The notes beneath the pieces were generated by a model. That model had not been told where the DNA came from and searched no databases. It worked only from the letters and a program-made list of their open reading frames with translations. Below, piece after piece: positions 32,909 through 40,975 of a stretch of 64,000 nt of DNA. Position 1 is the first letter of the stretch; each line of letters starts with the position of its first letter. Both the position numbers and the translations under genes were made by a program. Source of the DNA: Paenibacillus marchantiophytorum (lineage in GTDB: Bacteria; Bacillota; Bacilli; Paenibacillales; NBRC-103111); assembly GCF_014640555.1 (NCBI RefSeq), contig NZ_BMHE01000015.1, positions 82,748 through 146,747 of the forward strand, written 5' to 3'.

Positions 32909-33673
32909 TTGGACGTTAAAGAGTGGTATATGGAGTACAAGATTCATAAGAACCGTCCTGGTTTGCTAGGGGACATTGCTTCCTTAATGGGGATGCTGGA
33001 TATTAATATCGTGACGATCAATGGGGTGGAAGATCGCACCCGTGGCATGTTGCTTCAAACCAATGATGAAGAAAAAATTGACTTAATGGGTAAAATGTTG
33101 AGAAAAGTAGATAATATTACTATTACGGCATTAAGACCGCCTAAATTGGTTGATATTTTGGCAGTTCGTCATGGCCGATATATTGAACGCGATTCCGATG
33201 ATCGCAAAACGTTTCGTTTTACAAGGGATGAATTGGGGCTGCTCGTAGATTTCTTAGGTGAAATTTTCAAACGGGAAGGCAACCAAGTAGTCGGTCTCAG
33301 AGGGATGCCGCGTGTAGGTAAAACCGAGTCCATTATTGCTGGAAGTGTCTGCGCCAATAAGCGCTGGACGTTCGTGTCTTCAACGTTGTTGAGACAAACC
33401 GTTCGCAGTCAACTGTCCGAGGATGAAATGACCCCTAATAATGTCTATATCATCGATGGCATCGTCTCGACCATTCGTTCCAATGAGAAGCACTACAGCC
33501 TATTGCAGGATATCATGGGCATGCCATCTACGAAGGTGATTGAGCATCCAGATATATTCATCCGTGAATCTGAATACACATATAATCACTTTGATTATAT
33601 TATTGAGCTGCGAAATAGTCCGGATGAGGAAATTAATTACGACTCATTTACGTATACGTCCGAACCTTTTTAA
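32909..33673 (+). CDS. ymfK: DUF3388 protein with ACT-like and P-loop domains (YmfK)
   Basis: A 254-residue protein of the YmfK/DUF3388 family. The N-terminal part (about 1-75) looks like an ACT domain, with NRPGLLGDIASLMGMLDINI at the ligand turn. The C-terminal part carries a Walker A-like GMPRVGKTES and an NVYIIDGIVS strand that could be a Walker B. TTG 32909 (GAGGTGG 5 nt upstream) is preferred because the protein then aligns with the Bacillus N-terminus; GTG 32900 is in frame. The combination suggests ligand-sensed nucleotide hydrolysis, but no function is established. It precedes rodZ by 48 bp. Confidence 0.82.
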   Translation: MDVKEWYMEYKIHKNRPGLLGDIASLMGMLDINIVTINGVEDRTRGMLLQTNDEEKIDLMGKMLRKVDNITITALRPPKLVDILAVRHGRYIERDSDDRKTFRFTRDELGLLVDFLGEIFKREGNQVVGLRGMPRVGKTESIIAGSVCANKRWTFVSSTLLRQTVRSQLSEDEMTPNNVYIIDGIVSTIRSNEKHYSLLQDIMGMPSTKVIEHPDIFIRESEYTYNHFDYIIELRNSPDEEINYDSFTYTSEPF

Positions 33674-33721
33674 GATTATAAACGTCATTAACTAATATAA
33701 AGCCTACGGGGAGGTGACCAT

Positions 33722-34597
33722 ATGTCTGATCTAGGATTCATTTTACGCAAAACACGATTGGAAAAAAAGATATCGCTCGATGATCTTCAAGAAGTCACAA
33801 AAATTCGCAAACGGTACTTAGAAGCTATTGAAGAAGGAAATTACAAGGTACTGCCTGGCAGCTTTTATGTGCGAGCTTTCATTAAGAGCTATGCGGAAGC
33901 AGTAGGTCTTGATCCGACCGAAGTGCTGAACATGTATCAATCGACGAATCCATCCCCGGTAACAGAGAAGCCTGTAGTAGAAAATATACGCAAGAACAGA
34001 ACGAGCGTTCGCAATACGGAGAAATTAAGCCGTTGGGCCTCTAGCGTCATGTTTATCTGCTTTATTCTGTTAATTTTTGGGATCGTCTACTATTATACAT
34101 ATAAGAATTATAAAGGGACGCCTGCGGACGAAAAGCCTGCTCAAACGCAGTCTTCGAAAATAACAAACTCAACAAGTCCTGCGGCAGGCACGAACTCCAC
34201 GAATTCTACAACTGCATCCAGTGATGGTAAAGTGGCACCTCTTTCGACTGCAACACCATCTCCGACTCCGACTCCATCTGCCGTACAAGTGAAGTTCAGT
34301 AGTAATGAGAAGGGTGTAGACAATTACATCATTACGGGCACTGCAAATTTGAATATTCAATTGAAGATTACAGGATCTTGTTGGATTCGTGTCGATTCCT
34401 TGACAGAAGGCGGCAAAGATATGCTTAGACAGAAGCTTTACAAAGCCGGGGATACCGATACATTTGACATCGCAACTTCTGCTTATCTCAATGTTGGTGC
34501 TGCTAGCGCAGTGGAGCTTAGCGTGAACGGCACGGTTGTACCTGTCGGTGACACGCCAAACCCTAAACGCGTCCAGCTCAATTTGCAAAAAAACTAG
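33722..34597 (+). CDS. rodZ: RodZ-like cytoskeletal/HTH membrane protein (YmfM)
   Basis: RodZ links the MreB cytoskeleton to the membrane. The 291-residue protein has an N-terminal helix-turn-helix (about 1-70; LGFILRKTRLEKKISLDDLQ), one transmembrane segment (SVMFICFILLIFGIVYYYTY, about 107-126), a Ser/Thr/Pro-rich linker and a C-terminal DUF4115 beta domain (SCWIRVDSLTEGGKDMLRQ). GGGGAGGTG precedes the ATG. It lies between ymfK and, after yajQ-rimO, pgsA, matching the ymfM position. A terminator follows. Confidence 0.88.
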   Translation: MSDLGFILRKTRLEKKISLDDLQEVTKIRKRYLEAIEEGNYKVLPGSFYVRAFIKSYAEAVGLDPTEVLNMYQSTNPSPVTEKPVVENIRKNRTSVRNTEKLSRWASSVMFICFILLIFGIVYYYTYKNYKGTPADEKPAQTQSSKITNSTSPAAGTNSTNSTTASSDGKVAPLSTATPSPTPTPSAVQVKFSSNEKGVDNYIITGTANLNIQLKITGSCWIRVDSLTEGGKDMLRQKLYKAGDTDTFDIATSAYLNVGAASAVELSVNGTVVPVGDTPNPKRVQLNLQKN

Positions 34598-34645
34598 CAT
34601 TTTGGCGCTTCCTGCGCTTTCCCGGGTAATGATTGCCCAACAAAG

Positions 34646-34685
34646 ACATCCTAGGCCAAGGGCTGCAGGATGTTTCTTTTTTTTT
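34646..34685 (+). terminator. Intrinsic terminator after rodZ
   Basis: ACATCCT-AGGCC pairs with GGCTGC-AGGATGT and leads into a long T-tract (TTTCTTTTTTTTT). Confidence 0.8.
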
Positions 34686-34692
34686 GGCTTCT

Positions 34693-34701
34693 TGCTATAA
34701 T
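34693..34701 (+). promoter_or_regulatory. Extended -10 promoter of yajQ
   Basis: TGC-TATAAT (TATAAT 34696-34701), an extended -10 element 37 bp before yajQ. The -35 region falls in the T-tract of the preceding terminator and is poor. Confidence 0.45.
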
Positions 34702-34737
34702 GCTAATGTAATTTGATGGAAAGGATGTTTGTCTACG

Positions 34738-35229
34738 ATGAGTACAGAAAGTTCGTTTGATATTGTTTCTAAGGTGGATATGCAGGAACTGAACAATGCG
34801 ATTCAGCAGGCGGAGAAAGAAATGCTTACCCGTTTTGATTTTAAAGGCAGCAAGAGCAGCATTAAGCTGGATAAAGATCAGTTGGTAGTCACTTCCGATG
34901 ATGAGTTTAAACTGCAGAATGTCCTCGATATTATGCATGCCAAAATGACGAAGCGCGGAATTTCGATCAAAAATCTGGAGTACAGCAAAGTTGAGCCGGC
35001 TGCTGGTCAAACGGTTAGACAGAAAATCAGCATGAAACAGGGTGTAGATCAGGATAATTCCAAAAAGATAAACATCTTGATTCGCGATTCCAAATTAAAG
35101 GTCAAAACGCAAATTCAAGGGGATCAAATTCGCGTAACAGGGAAGAGTCGTGATGATTTGCAAGCCGTTATTGCGCTGTTACGCAAAGCGGACATCCCTC
35201 TTGATTTACAATTTGTCAATATGAAATAA
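34738..35229 (+). CDS. yajQ: YajQ family cyclic-di-GMP-binding-type protein
   Basis: A 163-residue protein with two ferredoxin-like domains. SSFDIVSKVDMQELNNAI at the start and ITGKSRDD-type motifs (RVTGKSRDDLQAVIALLR) near the end are characteristic. Xanthomonas members bind c-di-GMP and act as transcription cofactors; Bacillus homologues (YitK) are uncharacterised. ATG 34738 is chosen over the in-frame TTG at 34729 because it matches family length. The gene is inserted between rodZ and rimO compared with B. subtilis. Confidence 0.9.
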   Translation: MSTESSFDIVSKVDMQELNNAIQQAEKEMLTRFDFKGSKSSIKLDKDQLVVTSDDEFKLQNVLDIMHAKMTKRGISIKNLEYSKVEPAAGQTVRQKISMKQGVDQDNSKKINILIRDSKLKVKTQIQGDQIRVTGKSRDDLQAVIALLRKADIPLDLQFVNMK

Positions 35230-35254
35230 GCGTACATATGAGCGGCAATTGTTT

Positions 35255-35281
35255 AAAACCCCCTAGTTATAGGGGGTTTTT
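35255..35281 (+). terminator. Intrinsic terminator after yajQ
   Basis: AAAACCCCCTA and TAGGGGGTTTT form a perfect 11-bp stem with a GTTA loop and T5. Confidence 0.9.
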
Positions 35282-35286
35282 ACATT

Positions 35287-35315
35287 TTGACACCCTATAG
35301 GGCTTGTATTATACT
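35287..35315 (+). promoter_or_regulatory. Strong sigma-A promoter of rimO-pgsA
   Basis: Consensus TTGACA (35287-35292), a 17-bp spacer and TATACT (35310-35315). Its overlap with the 5' extension of the rimO frame supports the ATG at 35358 as the true start. Confidence 0.85.
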
Positions 35316-35357
35316 GGTAAGGAGCGTTTTTTAGGACTATTGGAGGTTGTTTCATTC

Positions 35358-36686
35358 ATGACAGAAAAGGTTAAAGTAGTAACCCTCGGATGCGAAAAGA
35401 ATATGGTTGATTCCGAGATTATGGCTGGATTAATACATGGACGTGGTTTTCAACTTGTGGACAACAAGGAAGACGCTACCGTCATTATCGTGAACACTTG
35501 CGGGTTCATTGATGCAGCAAAAGAAGAATCCGTAAATACAATTTTGGATATGGCAGAACTGAAACAAACCGCGAATCTCAAAGCGCTTATCGTTTCAGGC
35601 TGTTTAACTCAGCGCTACAAGAAGCAGCTAATGGACGAAATGCCAGAAATAGATGGCATCGTTGGTACTGGTGATTTTGATAAAATCAATCATATCGTAG
35701 ATGAAGCTCTGCGCGGCAAGAAACCGGTTCTAGTGGGGAATCCGGTATTTAATTATGATGCGGATCTGCCAAGACTCGTGGCAACACCGCGCTATACAGC
35801 CTATGTGAAAATCGCAGAGGGATGCGACAATGCTTGTACGTTTTGCAGTATTCCGATTATGCGCGGTGCCTTCAAAAGCAGAAGCATGGAGTCTGTCGTT
35901 GCGGAAGTGGCTAATTTGGCTGCACAAGGCGTTAAGGAAATTAGTCTTATTGCACAAGATTCCACGAACTACGGTACCGATCTTTATGATAGCTTTATGC
36001 TGCCTACCTTATTGAATAAAGTCAGCGAAGTAGAAGGTATTGAGTGGGTAAGACTGCATTATGCGTATCCTGGATTCTTTAGCGACGAGCTGATTGAAGT
36101 CATGGCGTCTAATCCCAAGATCTGCAAGTATATCGATATGCCGCTGCAACACAGTGAAGATTCGATCCTTAAGCGGATGAGAAGACCAGGTCGCCAGAAA
36201 GATACGCGTGAGTTGGTCCGCAAAATCCGTGAGGCTATTCCTGATGTCGCGCTGCGCACATCGCTGATTGTTGGTTTCCCAGGGGAAACGGAGGAAGATT
36301 TCGAAAACTTAAAGAAATTCGTAAGCGACGTACAATTCGATCGTCTGGGTGTATTTGCTTACTCCAAGGAAGACGATACGCCAGCAGCACGTTTGCCGGA
36401 TCAAGTTCCGGAAGATGTGAAAGAATATCGCGCGAACTCCATAATGGAAATTCAACGTGAAATTTCGAATATACGCGGCGGACGCCGTATCGGTCAAGAA
36501 ATTGATGTGCTGATTGAAAGATACGATGGCAGAAGCGATGTCTATATTGGCCGTTCCCAGTTTGACGCTCCCGAGATTGATGGCGAAGTATTCGTTTCTA
36601 ACGCGAAGCTGAATATTGGCGAGATGGCCAAAGTTCGCATTACCCACTCCTATGAGTTTGATTTATCAGGGGAGGTTATTGCATGA
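35358..36686 (+). CDS. rimO: Ribosomal protein S12 methylthiotransferase RimO
   Basis: RimO is a radical SAM enzyme that adds a methylthio group to an aspartate of ribosomal protein S12. The 442-residue protein has the N-terminal UPF0004 cluster domain (LGCEKNMVDSE, VNTCGFIDAAKEES, SGCLTQRYK), the radical SAM motif C156-x3-C160-x2-C163 (GCDNACTFCSIP) and a C-terminal TRAM domain. GGAGG lies 11 nt before ATG 35358. CEKNMVDSE separates it from MiaB, present elsewhere in the window. It overlaps pgsA by ATGA. Confidence 0.95.
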   Translation: MTEKVKVVTLGCEKNMVDSEIMAGLIHGRGFQLVDNKEDATVIIVNTCGFIDAAKEESVNTILDMAELKQTANLKALIVSGCLTQRYKKQLMDEMPEIDGIVGTGDFDKINHIVDEALRGKKPVLVGNPVFNYDADLPRLVATPRYTAYVKIAEGCDNACTFCSIPIMRGAFKSRSMESVVAEVANLAAQGVKEISLIAQDSTNYGTDLYDSFMLPTLLNKVSEVEGIEWVRLHYAYPGFFSDELIEVMASNPKICKYIDMPLQHSEDSILKRMRRPGRQKDTRELVRKIREAIPDVALRTSLIVGFPGETEEDFENLKKFVSDVQFDRLGVFAYSKEDDTPAARLPDQVPEDVKEYRANSIMEIQREISNIRGGRRIGQEIDVLIERYDGRSDVYIGRSQFDAPEIDGEVFVSNAKLNIGEMAKVRITHSYEFDLSGEVIA

Positions 36687-37267
36687 ACCTAGCCAATCGC
36701 ATCACCGTGGCGAGGATTTTATTAGTACCTATCATCATGTTTTTCTTGTTGATCAAGGTGAAATTTCCACATATACGGATTGAGGAATTCAGTATTACGT
36801 ACAATCAAATTATTGCTGCCTTAATTTTCATTATTGCAGCGAGTACCGATAGTTTAGATGGTTACATAGCTAGAAAACGTAATCTTGTAACTAACTTAGG
36901 CAAGCTGTTAGATCCGCTCGCGGATAAGCTGCTTGTTACAGCTGTACTCGTTTCTTTAGTTGAAATGGATAAAGTAGATGCTTGGATTGTCATTGTGATT
37001 ATCAGTAGAGAATGGGCAGTTACCGGACTTCGCCAAATTGCTCTATTGGAAGGCACAGTCATGGCTGCAAGCAAATGGGGAAAGGCAAAGACGGCTGCAC
37101 AGATTACGGCCATCATTGCACTGCTTATCAATAATTTTCCGTTTACGTTTCTGCACTTCCCCTTTGATGTTATAGCTAGTTGGGCAGCAGCGATTATTAC
37201 GGTCTACTCAGGAATTGAGTACTTTGTGAAGAATAAACACGTCATAGACTTTTCAGAAAAAGCATAA
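36683..37267 (+). CDS. pgsA: CDP-diacylglycerol-glycerol-3-phosphate 3-phosphatidyltransferase
   Basis: PgsA makes phosphatidylglycerol phosphate, the committed step to phosphatidylglycerol. The 194-residue membrane protein shows the CDP-alcohol phosphotransferase motif DSLDGYIARKRN followed by GKLLDPLADK (D-G-x2-A-R-x8-G-x3-D-x3-D). Several hydrophobic segments are visible (ILLVPIIMFFLLI, IIAALIFIIAA and the C-terminal ones). The start overlaps the rimO stop, so the two are coupled. A terminator separates it from cinA. Confidence 0.94.
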   Translation: MNLANRITVARILLVPIIMFFLLIKVKFPHIRIEEFSITYNQIIAALIFIIAASTDSLDGYIARKRNLVTNLGKLLDPLADKLLVTAVLVSLVEMDKVDAWIVIVIISREWAVTGLRQIALLEGTVMAASKWGKAKTAAQITAIIALLINNFPFTFLHFPFDVIASWAAAIITVYSGIEYFVKNKHVIDFSEKA

Positions 37268-37294
37268 TAGGGCAACCTATTGGCGATAAAACCT

Positions 37295-37344
37295 ACCTCT
37301 ACATGCGGTCGCTCTTCTTTGAACAGCCGCTATAGAGGTTTTCT
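37295..37344 (+). terminator. Intrinsic terminator after pgsA
   Basis: ACCTCTA...GCGG pairs with CCGC...TAGAGGT over a loop, followed by TTTTCTTATTT. Confidence 0.65.
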
Positions 37345-37365
37345 TATTTAAAGGAGGAATTTGAA

Positions 37366-38616
37366 ATGAAAGCTGAAATTGTCGCTATTGGAACTGAACT
37401 ATTGCTTGGTCAAATCGTGAACACCAACGCACAATTCCTATCACGTGAATGCGCTGCGATCGGTGTCGACGTGTATTTGCAAACCGTTGTCGGTGATAAT
37501 GAACATAGATTGCTTGAAACCTTCAAATTAGCGGCTTCCAGAGCGGACGTCGTCATTTGTACGGGGGGGCTTGGCCCAACCCAGGATGACTTGACCAAGG
37601 ACGTGCTGGCCGGGTTCGTAGGCCGTGAACTGATCATCCATGAACCATCGATGACAGCCATAACGGATATGTTCCAATCCCGCGGCATTCATATGGTGGA
37701 GAGCAATCGAAGACAAGCATTGATGTTGGCGGACAGTGATCCTTTGCATAACGAAACGGGGCTAGCCGTTGGGATCGCTTTTACATACGAAGGGACCCAT
37801 TTTATTCTATTGCCAGGTCCTCCCAAAGAAATGAAGCCTATGTTCTCAAAATATGCAGTTCCCTGGCTGCAGACTAAGATGACTGACGAAGTGCCTCTTT
37901 ATTCCAAGATGCTTAAATTTGCCGGCATCGGCGAATCCAATCTGGAACATCAATTGCTTGATTTGATTGCAGCCCAAACCGATCCAACCATTGCTCCCTA
38001 CGCCAAAGAAGGCGAAGTGACGATTCGTATTACGACACGTGCACAATCGGCTGAAGAAGGCGAGAAAAAGCTGCAATCCACGGAAGAAGCGATCAGAAGT
38101 CGATTGTCTGAACATCTCTATGCGAATCATGACGTCCCTATTGAAGCCGTCGTTGTACAATTGTTGGCGGCTAAGAAATTAACGCTTGCCGTTGCGGAAA
38201 GCTGTACAGGCGGTTTGTTGGGTGATCTGATAACTTCAATTCCAGGCAGCTCGCAGCCATTTCTTGGAGGCATCATCTGTTATACAAATGCGCTCAAACA
38301 TCAGCTTCTTTCAGTTCCGCTGGAAGTTCTTGAAGGCGAGGGAGCTCCCGGTGCGGTGAGCAGTGAAACAGCTGTTCTGCTAGCTGAACATATAAGCGGG
38401 AAGACCGGAAGTGACTTTGGCATCTCGATTACCGGCGTAGCGGGTCCAAGCTCTTCAGAAGGCAAGCCGGTAGGGTTGGTCTATATTGGATTCGCGCAAA
38501 AAAATAAGCCAACCCAAGTGATTGCGCTGCAGCTTTCGGGCAATCGGGAATCGATCAAACATAGAGCAGCCAAAAGCGCGCTCTATCAATTATGGAAACA
38601 GTTGAAAGATCAATAA
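37366..38616 (+). CDS. cinA: Competence/damage-inducible protein CinA
   Basis: A 416-residue CinA protein. The N-terminal molybdopterin-binding-like (COG1058) domain contains IGTELLLGQIVNTNAQ and TGGLGPTQDD. The C-terminal nicotinamide-nucleotide amidohydrolase-like domain contains VAESCTGGLLGD and ITGVAGPSSSEGKPVG. AAAGGAGG lies 7 nt before the ATG. It is next to recA, the classical cinA-recA linkage. Known roles are pyridine nucleotide recycling and, in some species, RecA recruitment during competence. Confidence 0.94.
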   Translation: MKAEIVAIGTELLLGQIVNTNAQFLSRECAAIGVDVYLQTVVGDNEHRLLETFKLAASRADVVICTGGLGPTQDDLTKDVLAGFVGRELIIHEPSMTAITDMFQSRGIHMVESNRRQALMLADSDPLHNETGLAVGIAFTYEGTHFILLPGPPKEMKPMFSKYAVPWLQTKMTDEVPLYSKMLKFAGIGESNLEHQLLDLIAAQTDPTIAPYAKEGEVTIRITTRAQSAEEGEKKLQSTEEAIRSRLSEHLYANHDVPIEAVVVQLLAAKKLTLAVAESCTGGLLGDLITSIPGSSQPFLGGIICYTNALKHQLLSVPLEVLEGEGAPGAVSSETAVLLAEHISGKTGSDFGISITGVAGPSSSEGKPVGLVYIGFAQKNKPTQVIALQLSGNRESIKHRAAKSALYQLWKQLKDQ

Positions 38617-38652
38617 TGTTCGCTTATAATAAGAGTAAGTGTTAACGGAAGG

Positions 38653-38687
38653 ACCGTAGCAAAGCGATAACTTTGTTGCGGTTTTTT
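38653..38687 (+). terminator. Intrinsic terminator after cinA
   Basis: CCGTAGCAAAG pairs with CTTTGTTGCGG (11 bp, two wobbles), CGATAA loop, T6. It separates cinA from the recA promoter. Confidence 0.8.
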
Positions 38688-38705
38688 GTTTGTTCGCTAA
38701 AAAGT

Positions 38706-38719
38706 CGAATGTATGTTCG
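38706..38719 (+). promoter_or_regulatory. LexA (DinR) SOS box of recA
   Basis: CGAATGTATGTTCG matches the Gram-positive SOS box CGAAC-N4-GTTCG with a single mismatch (T for C in the left half). It lies 9 bp upstream of the recA -35. Confidence 0.8.
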
Positions 38720-38728
38720 AAAAAATGC

Positions 38729-38757
38729 TTGGCAAACACCCTGAAACAGGTTATCAT
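38729..38757 (+). promoter_or_regulatory. sigma-A promoter of recA
   Basis: TTGGCA (38729-38734), a 17-bp spacer and TATCAT (38752-38757). A second TATAAT at 38763-38768 could act as an alternative -10 but lacks a -35. Confidence 0.7.
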
Positions 38758-38791
38758 ATACCTATAATGATAGAAGAAGGAAGTGATTGTT

Positions 38792-39835
38792 TTGACAGAT
38801 CGTCGCGCAGCACTTGATAATGCACTACGTCAAATTGAAAAACAGTTCGGTAAAGGCTCCATCATGAAACTGGGAGAGTCTACGCATATGCAAGTTGAAA
38901 CGATTTCGACTGGAGCACTTGCGCTTGATATTGCGCTCGGTATAGGTGGATTCCCACGCGGAAGAATTATTGAAGTTTACGGTCCGGAATCTTCAGGTAA
39001 AACGACGGTAGCCCTTCACGCGATTGCAGAAGTACAGAGAGTTGGCGGACAAGCTGCCTTTATTGATGCAGAGCATGCCCTGGATCCTTCTTACGCAAGT
39101 AAACTTGGTATTAACATAGATGAGCTTCTATTATCCCAACCAGACACGGGTGAGCAAGCTTTAGAGATCGCTGAAGCGCTTGTACGCAGTGGCGCAGTGG
39201 ATATCATCGTCATTGACTCGGTTGCTGCGCTTGTTCCGAAAGCGGAAATTGAAGGCGAGATGGGCGATTCACACGTTGGTTTGCAGGCTCGCTTGATGTC
39301 TCAAGCTCTTCGTAAGCTTTCAGGTGCAATTAACAAGTCCAAAGTTATTGCGATCTTCATCAACCAATTGCGTGAAAAAGTCGGCGTCATGTTCGGTAAC
39401 CCAGAGACAACGCCGGGTGGTCGCGCATTGAAGTTCTACTCCTCTGTACGACTTGATGTTCGTCGTATTGAAACGATCAAACAAGGAAATGACATGGTCG
39501 GTAACCGTACAAGAATTAAGGTCGTTAAGAATAAAGTAGCGCCTCCATTCAAACAAGCGGAAGTTGATATTATGTATGGCGAGGGTATTTCACGCGAAGG
39601 CAGTATTATTGATATCGGTACAGAGATGGATATCGTTAATAAGAGCGGAGCTTGGTACTCGTATGAAGGCGAGCGACTGGGTCAAGGTCGTGAGAATGCG
39701 AAGCAATTCTTGAAAGACAACAAAGCTATTTCCGAAACGATTGAGCTGAAAATTCGTGAAAACAGCAATTTAGTCAAAGTTGTTGGTCTAAACGAAGATG
39801 AGGACGAAGATGAATTGGAAGTTGCTTTCGAATAA
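38792..39835 (+). CDS. recA: Recombinase RecA
   Basis: RecA catalyses strand exchange and activates LexA cleavage. The 347-residue protein starts at TTG 38792, giving MTDRRAALDNALRQIEKQF as in Bacillus; the upstream GTG 38783 would add an unconserved triplet. Walker A GPESSGKT spans residues 64-71. Walker B lies in VDIIVIDSVAALVP, and loop 2 includes FGNPETTPGGRALKFYSS. The acidic C-terminus (EDEDEDELEV) is usual. An SOS box and promoter lie upstream and a terminator downstream, so the gene is monocistronic. Confidence 0.97.
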   Translation: MTDRRAALDNALRQIEKQFGKGSIMKLGESTHMQVETISTGALALDIALGIGGFPRGRIIEVYGPESSGKTTVALHAIAEVQRVGGQAAFIDAEHALDPSYASKLGINIDELLLSQPDTGEQALEIAEALVRSGAVDIIVIDSVAALVPKAEIEGEMGDSHVGLQARLMSQALRKLSGAINKSKVIAIFINQLREKVGVMFGNPETTPGGRALKFYSSVRLDVRRIETIKQGNDMVGNRTRIKVVKNKVAPPFKQAEVDIMYGEGISREGSIIDIGTEMDIVNKSGAWYSYEGERLGQGRENAKQFLKDNKAISETIELKIRENSNLVKVVGLNEDEDEDELEVAFE

Positions 39836-39852
39836 CATTTAAATCATAGAGG

Positions 39853-39885
39853 AAAGCACCTTTAACCTTGGGTTAAGGTGCTTTT
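39853..39885 (+). terminator. Intrinsic terminator after recA
   Basis: AAAGCACCTTTAACC pairs with GGTTAAGGTGCTTT (one bulged base), TTG loop, ending in TTTT. Confidence 0.85.
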
Positions 39886-39908
39886 CATTTTAGGGGAGTT
39901 GGCTGGAT

Positions 39909-40598
39909 ATGAGCGATGAAGAGCAAACATTGTCAATAATTACGCTGGTTGAGAAACAAAAGAAAGGCAGGCATCGCTATAATATTTTTATCAATGAGGA
40001 GTACGCCTTCTCGGTTCATGAAGATATTTTGATCAAGCATCGATTAGTTAAGGGAGAAATTATTAATCAACAGGATTTTGAAAAAATTACGATTGATGAA
40101 GAACGTAATAGTGCGTACCTAAAAGCGATACGTATTATTGGACGTCGCCCTCATTCGGCAATCGAAGTTAAACGCAAGCTGAAAGAAGCGGGTTACGAAG
40201 CGGCAGTCATCGATTGGGCATGTGAGAAGATGGCTGAACAGAATTATCTCAATGATGAAGAGTTTGCGAAAATGTGGACAGACAGTCGGATTATTACGCA
40301 ACGCAAAGGTCGGAATTTGGTTCGTCAGGAACTTCAACAAAAAGGTATCGATAAGGAATTGGTGAAAAATGCAATGGAAACGATCAATCCTGATGATGAA
40401 TTTGCGGGTGCTATGAAACTCGCTCAAACAAAATGGAAGCAAACCTCAGGCAAAATGATGGATCGCAAAAGAAAAACAGGCGCCTTTTTGATGCGCCGAG
40501 GGTATACAGGATCTATTGTTAGCAAGGTTTTGGCCCAAGTCAGCAGCGAACCTGACGACGAAGAGTTTGATTTCATCGATGATAATTTTGATAATTAA
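39909..40598 (+). CDS. recX: Regulatory protein RecX
   Basis: RecX modulates RecA filaments. The 229-residue protein has the three helical repeats of the family: RRPHSAIEVKRKLKEAGYE, YLNDEEFAKMWTDSR and QQKGIDKELVKNAM, preceded by a beta-rich N-terminal extension common in Firmicutes. GGGGAG lies about 11 nt before the ATG. It follows recA but is separated by a terminator; in B. subtilis recX lies elsewhere. Its stop codon overlaps a palindromic TTAATGTCATTAA element. Confidence 0.9.
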   Translation: MSDEEQTLSIITLVEKQKKGRHRYNIFINEEYAFSVHEDILIKHRLVKGEIINQQDFEKITIDEERNSAYLKAIRIIGRRPHSAIEVKRKLKEAGYEAAVIDWACEKMAEQNYLNDEEFAKMWTDSRIITQRKGRNLVRQELQQKGIDKELVKNAMETINPDDEFAGAMKLAQTKWKQTSGKMMDRKRKTGAFLMRRGYTGSIVSKVLAQVSSEPDDEEFDFIDDNFDN

Positions 40599-40636
40599 TG
40601 TCATTAATTAAAAGGACGTTTAGTTAATGTCATTAA
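40593..40636 (+). repeat. Twin palindromic TTAATGTCATTAA elements
   Basis: TTAATGTCATTAA occurs at 40595-40607 and 40624-40636, 29 bp apart start to start. The first extends to perfect 8-bp arms, AATTAATG-T-CATTAATT (40593-40609). They lie about 40-80 bp upstream of the rny -35 and look like an operator pair. Confidence 0.6.
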
Positions 40637-40677
40637 CCATAGTTTGGGACTCTTGTGAGAGAATCCATGACATTCGC

Positions 40678-40707
40678 TTGACAAGCTTCTTCGACAAAAG
40701 ATAAAAT
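40678..40707 (+). promoter_or_regulatory. sigma-A promoter of rny
   Basis: Consensus TTGACA (40678-40683), an 18-bp spacer and TAAAAT (40702-40707). Confidence 0.75.
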
Positions 40708-40714
40708 AACAGTG

Positions 40715-40975
40715 TATATTTTCATAATTTGTTCAAAATCATACTTCTATCATTGATTTTGAGGGAACAGATGTAGAAACCGCCAATTTTTACACTGTTG
40801 ATTATGGATTATTAGCACTATAGTGCCTCTAACGCACAGTGCGCATTCATTTAAAAGCCATACTCTTTTTCATCATAGGGTATGTATGACTAGCCAAACA
40901 ATTAAAAATCGGATTAAAAAACCGAACGGAATCCCAGGCTAACACCTTGGAGAAACCAACGAGGAGGTGAACAAG
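40715..40975 (+). promoter_or_regulatory. Long, palindrome-rich rny leader
   Basis: About 260 nt separate the promoter from rny. No open frame is credible. It holds the perfect palindrome GCACTATAGTGC (40815-40826), CGCAC-A-GTGCG (40833-40843) and a hairpin CATACTC / GGGTATG (about 40860-40885). This gene-free stretch (40599-40975) is therefore regulatory in appearance; I recognise no known RNA family. Confidence 0.4.
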
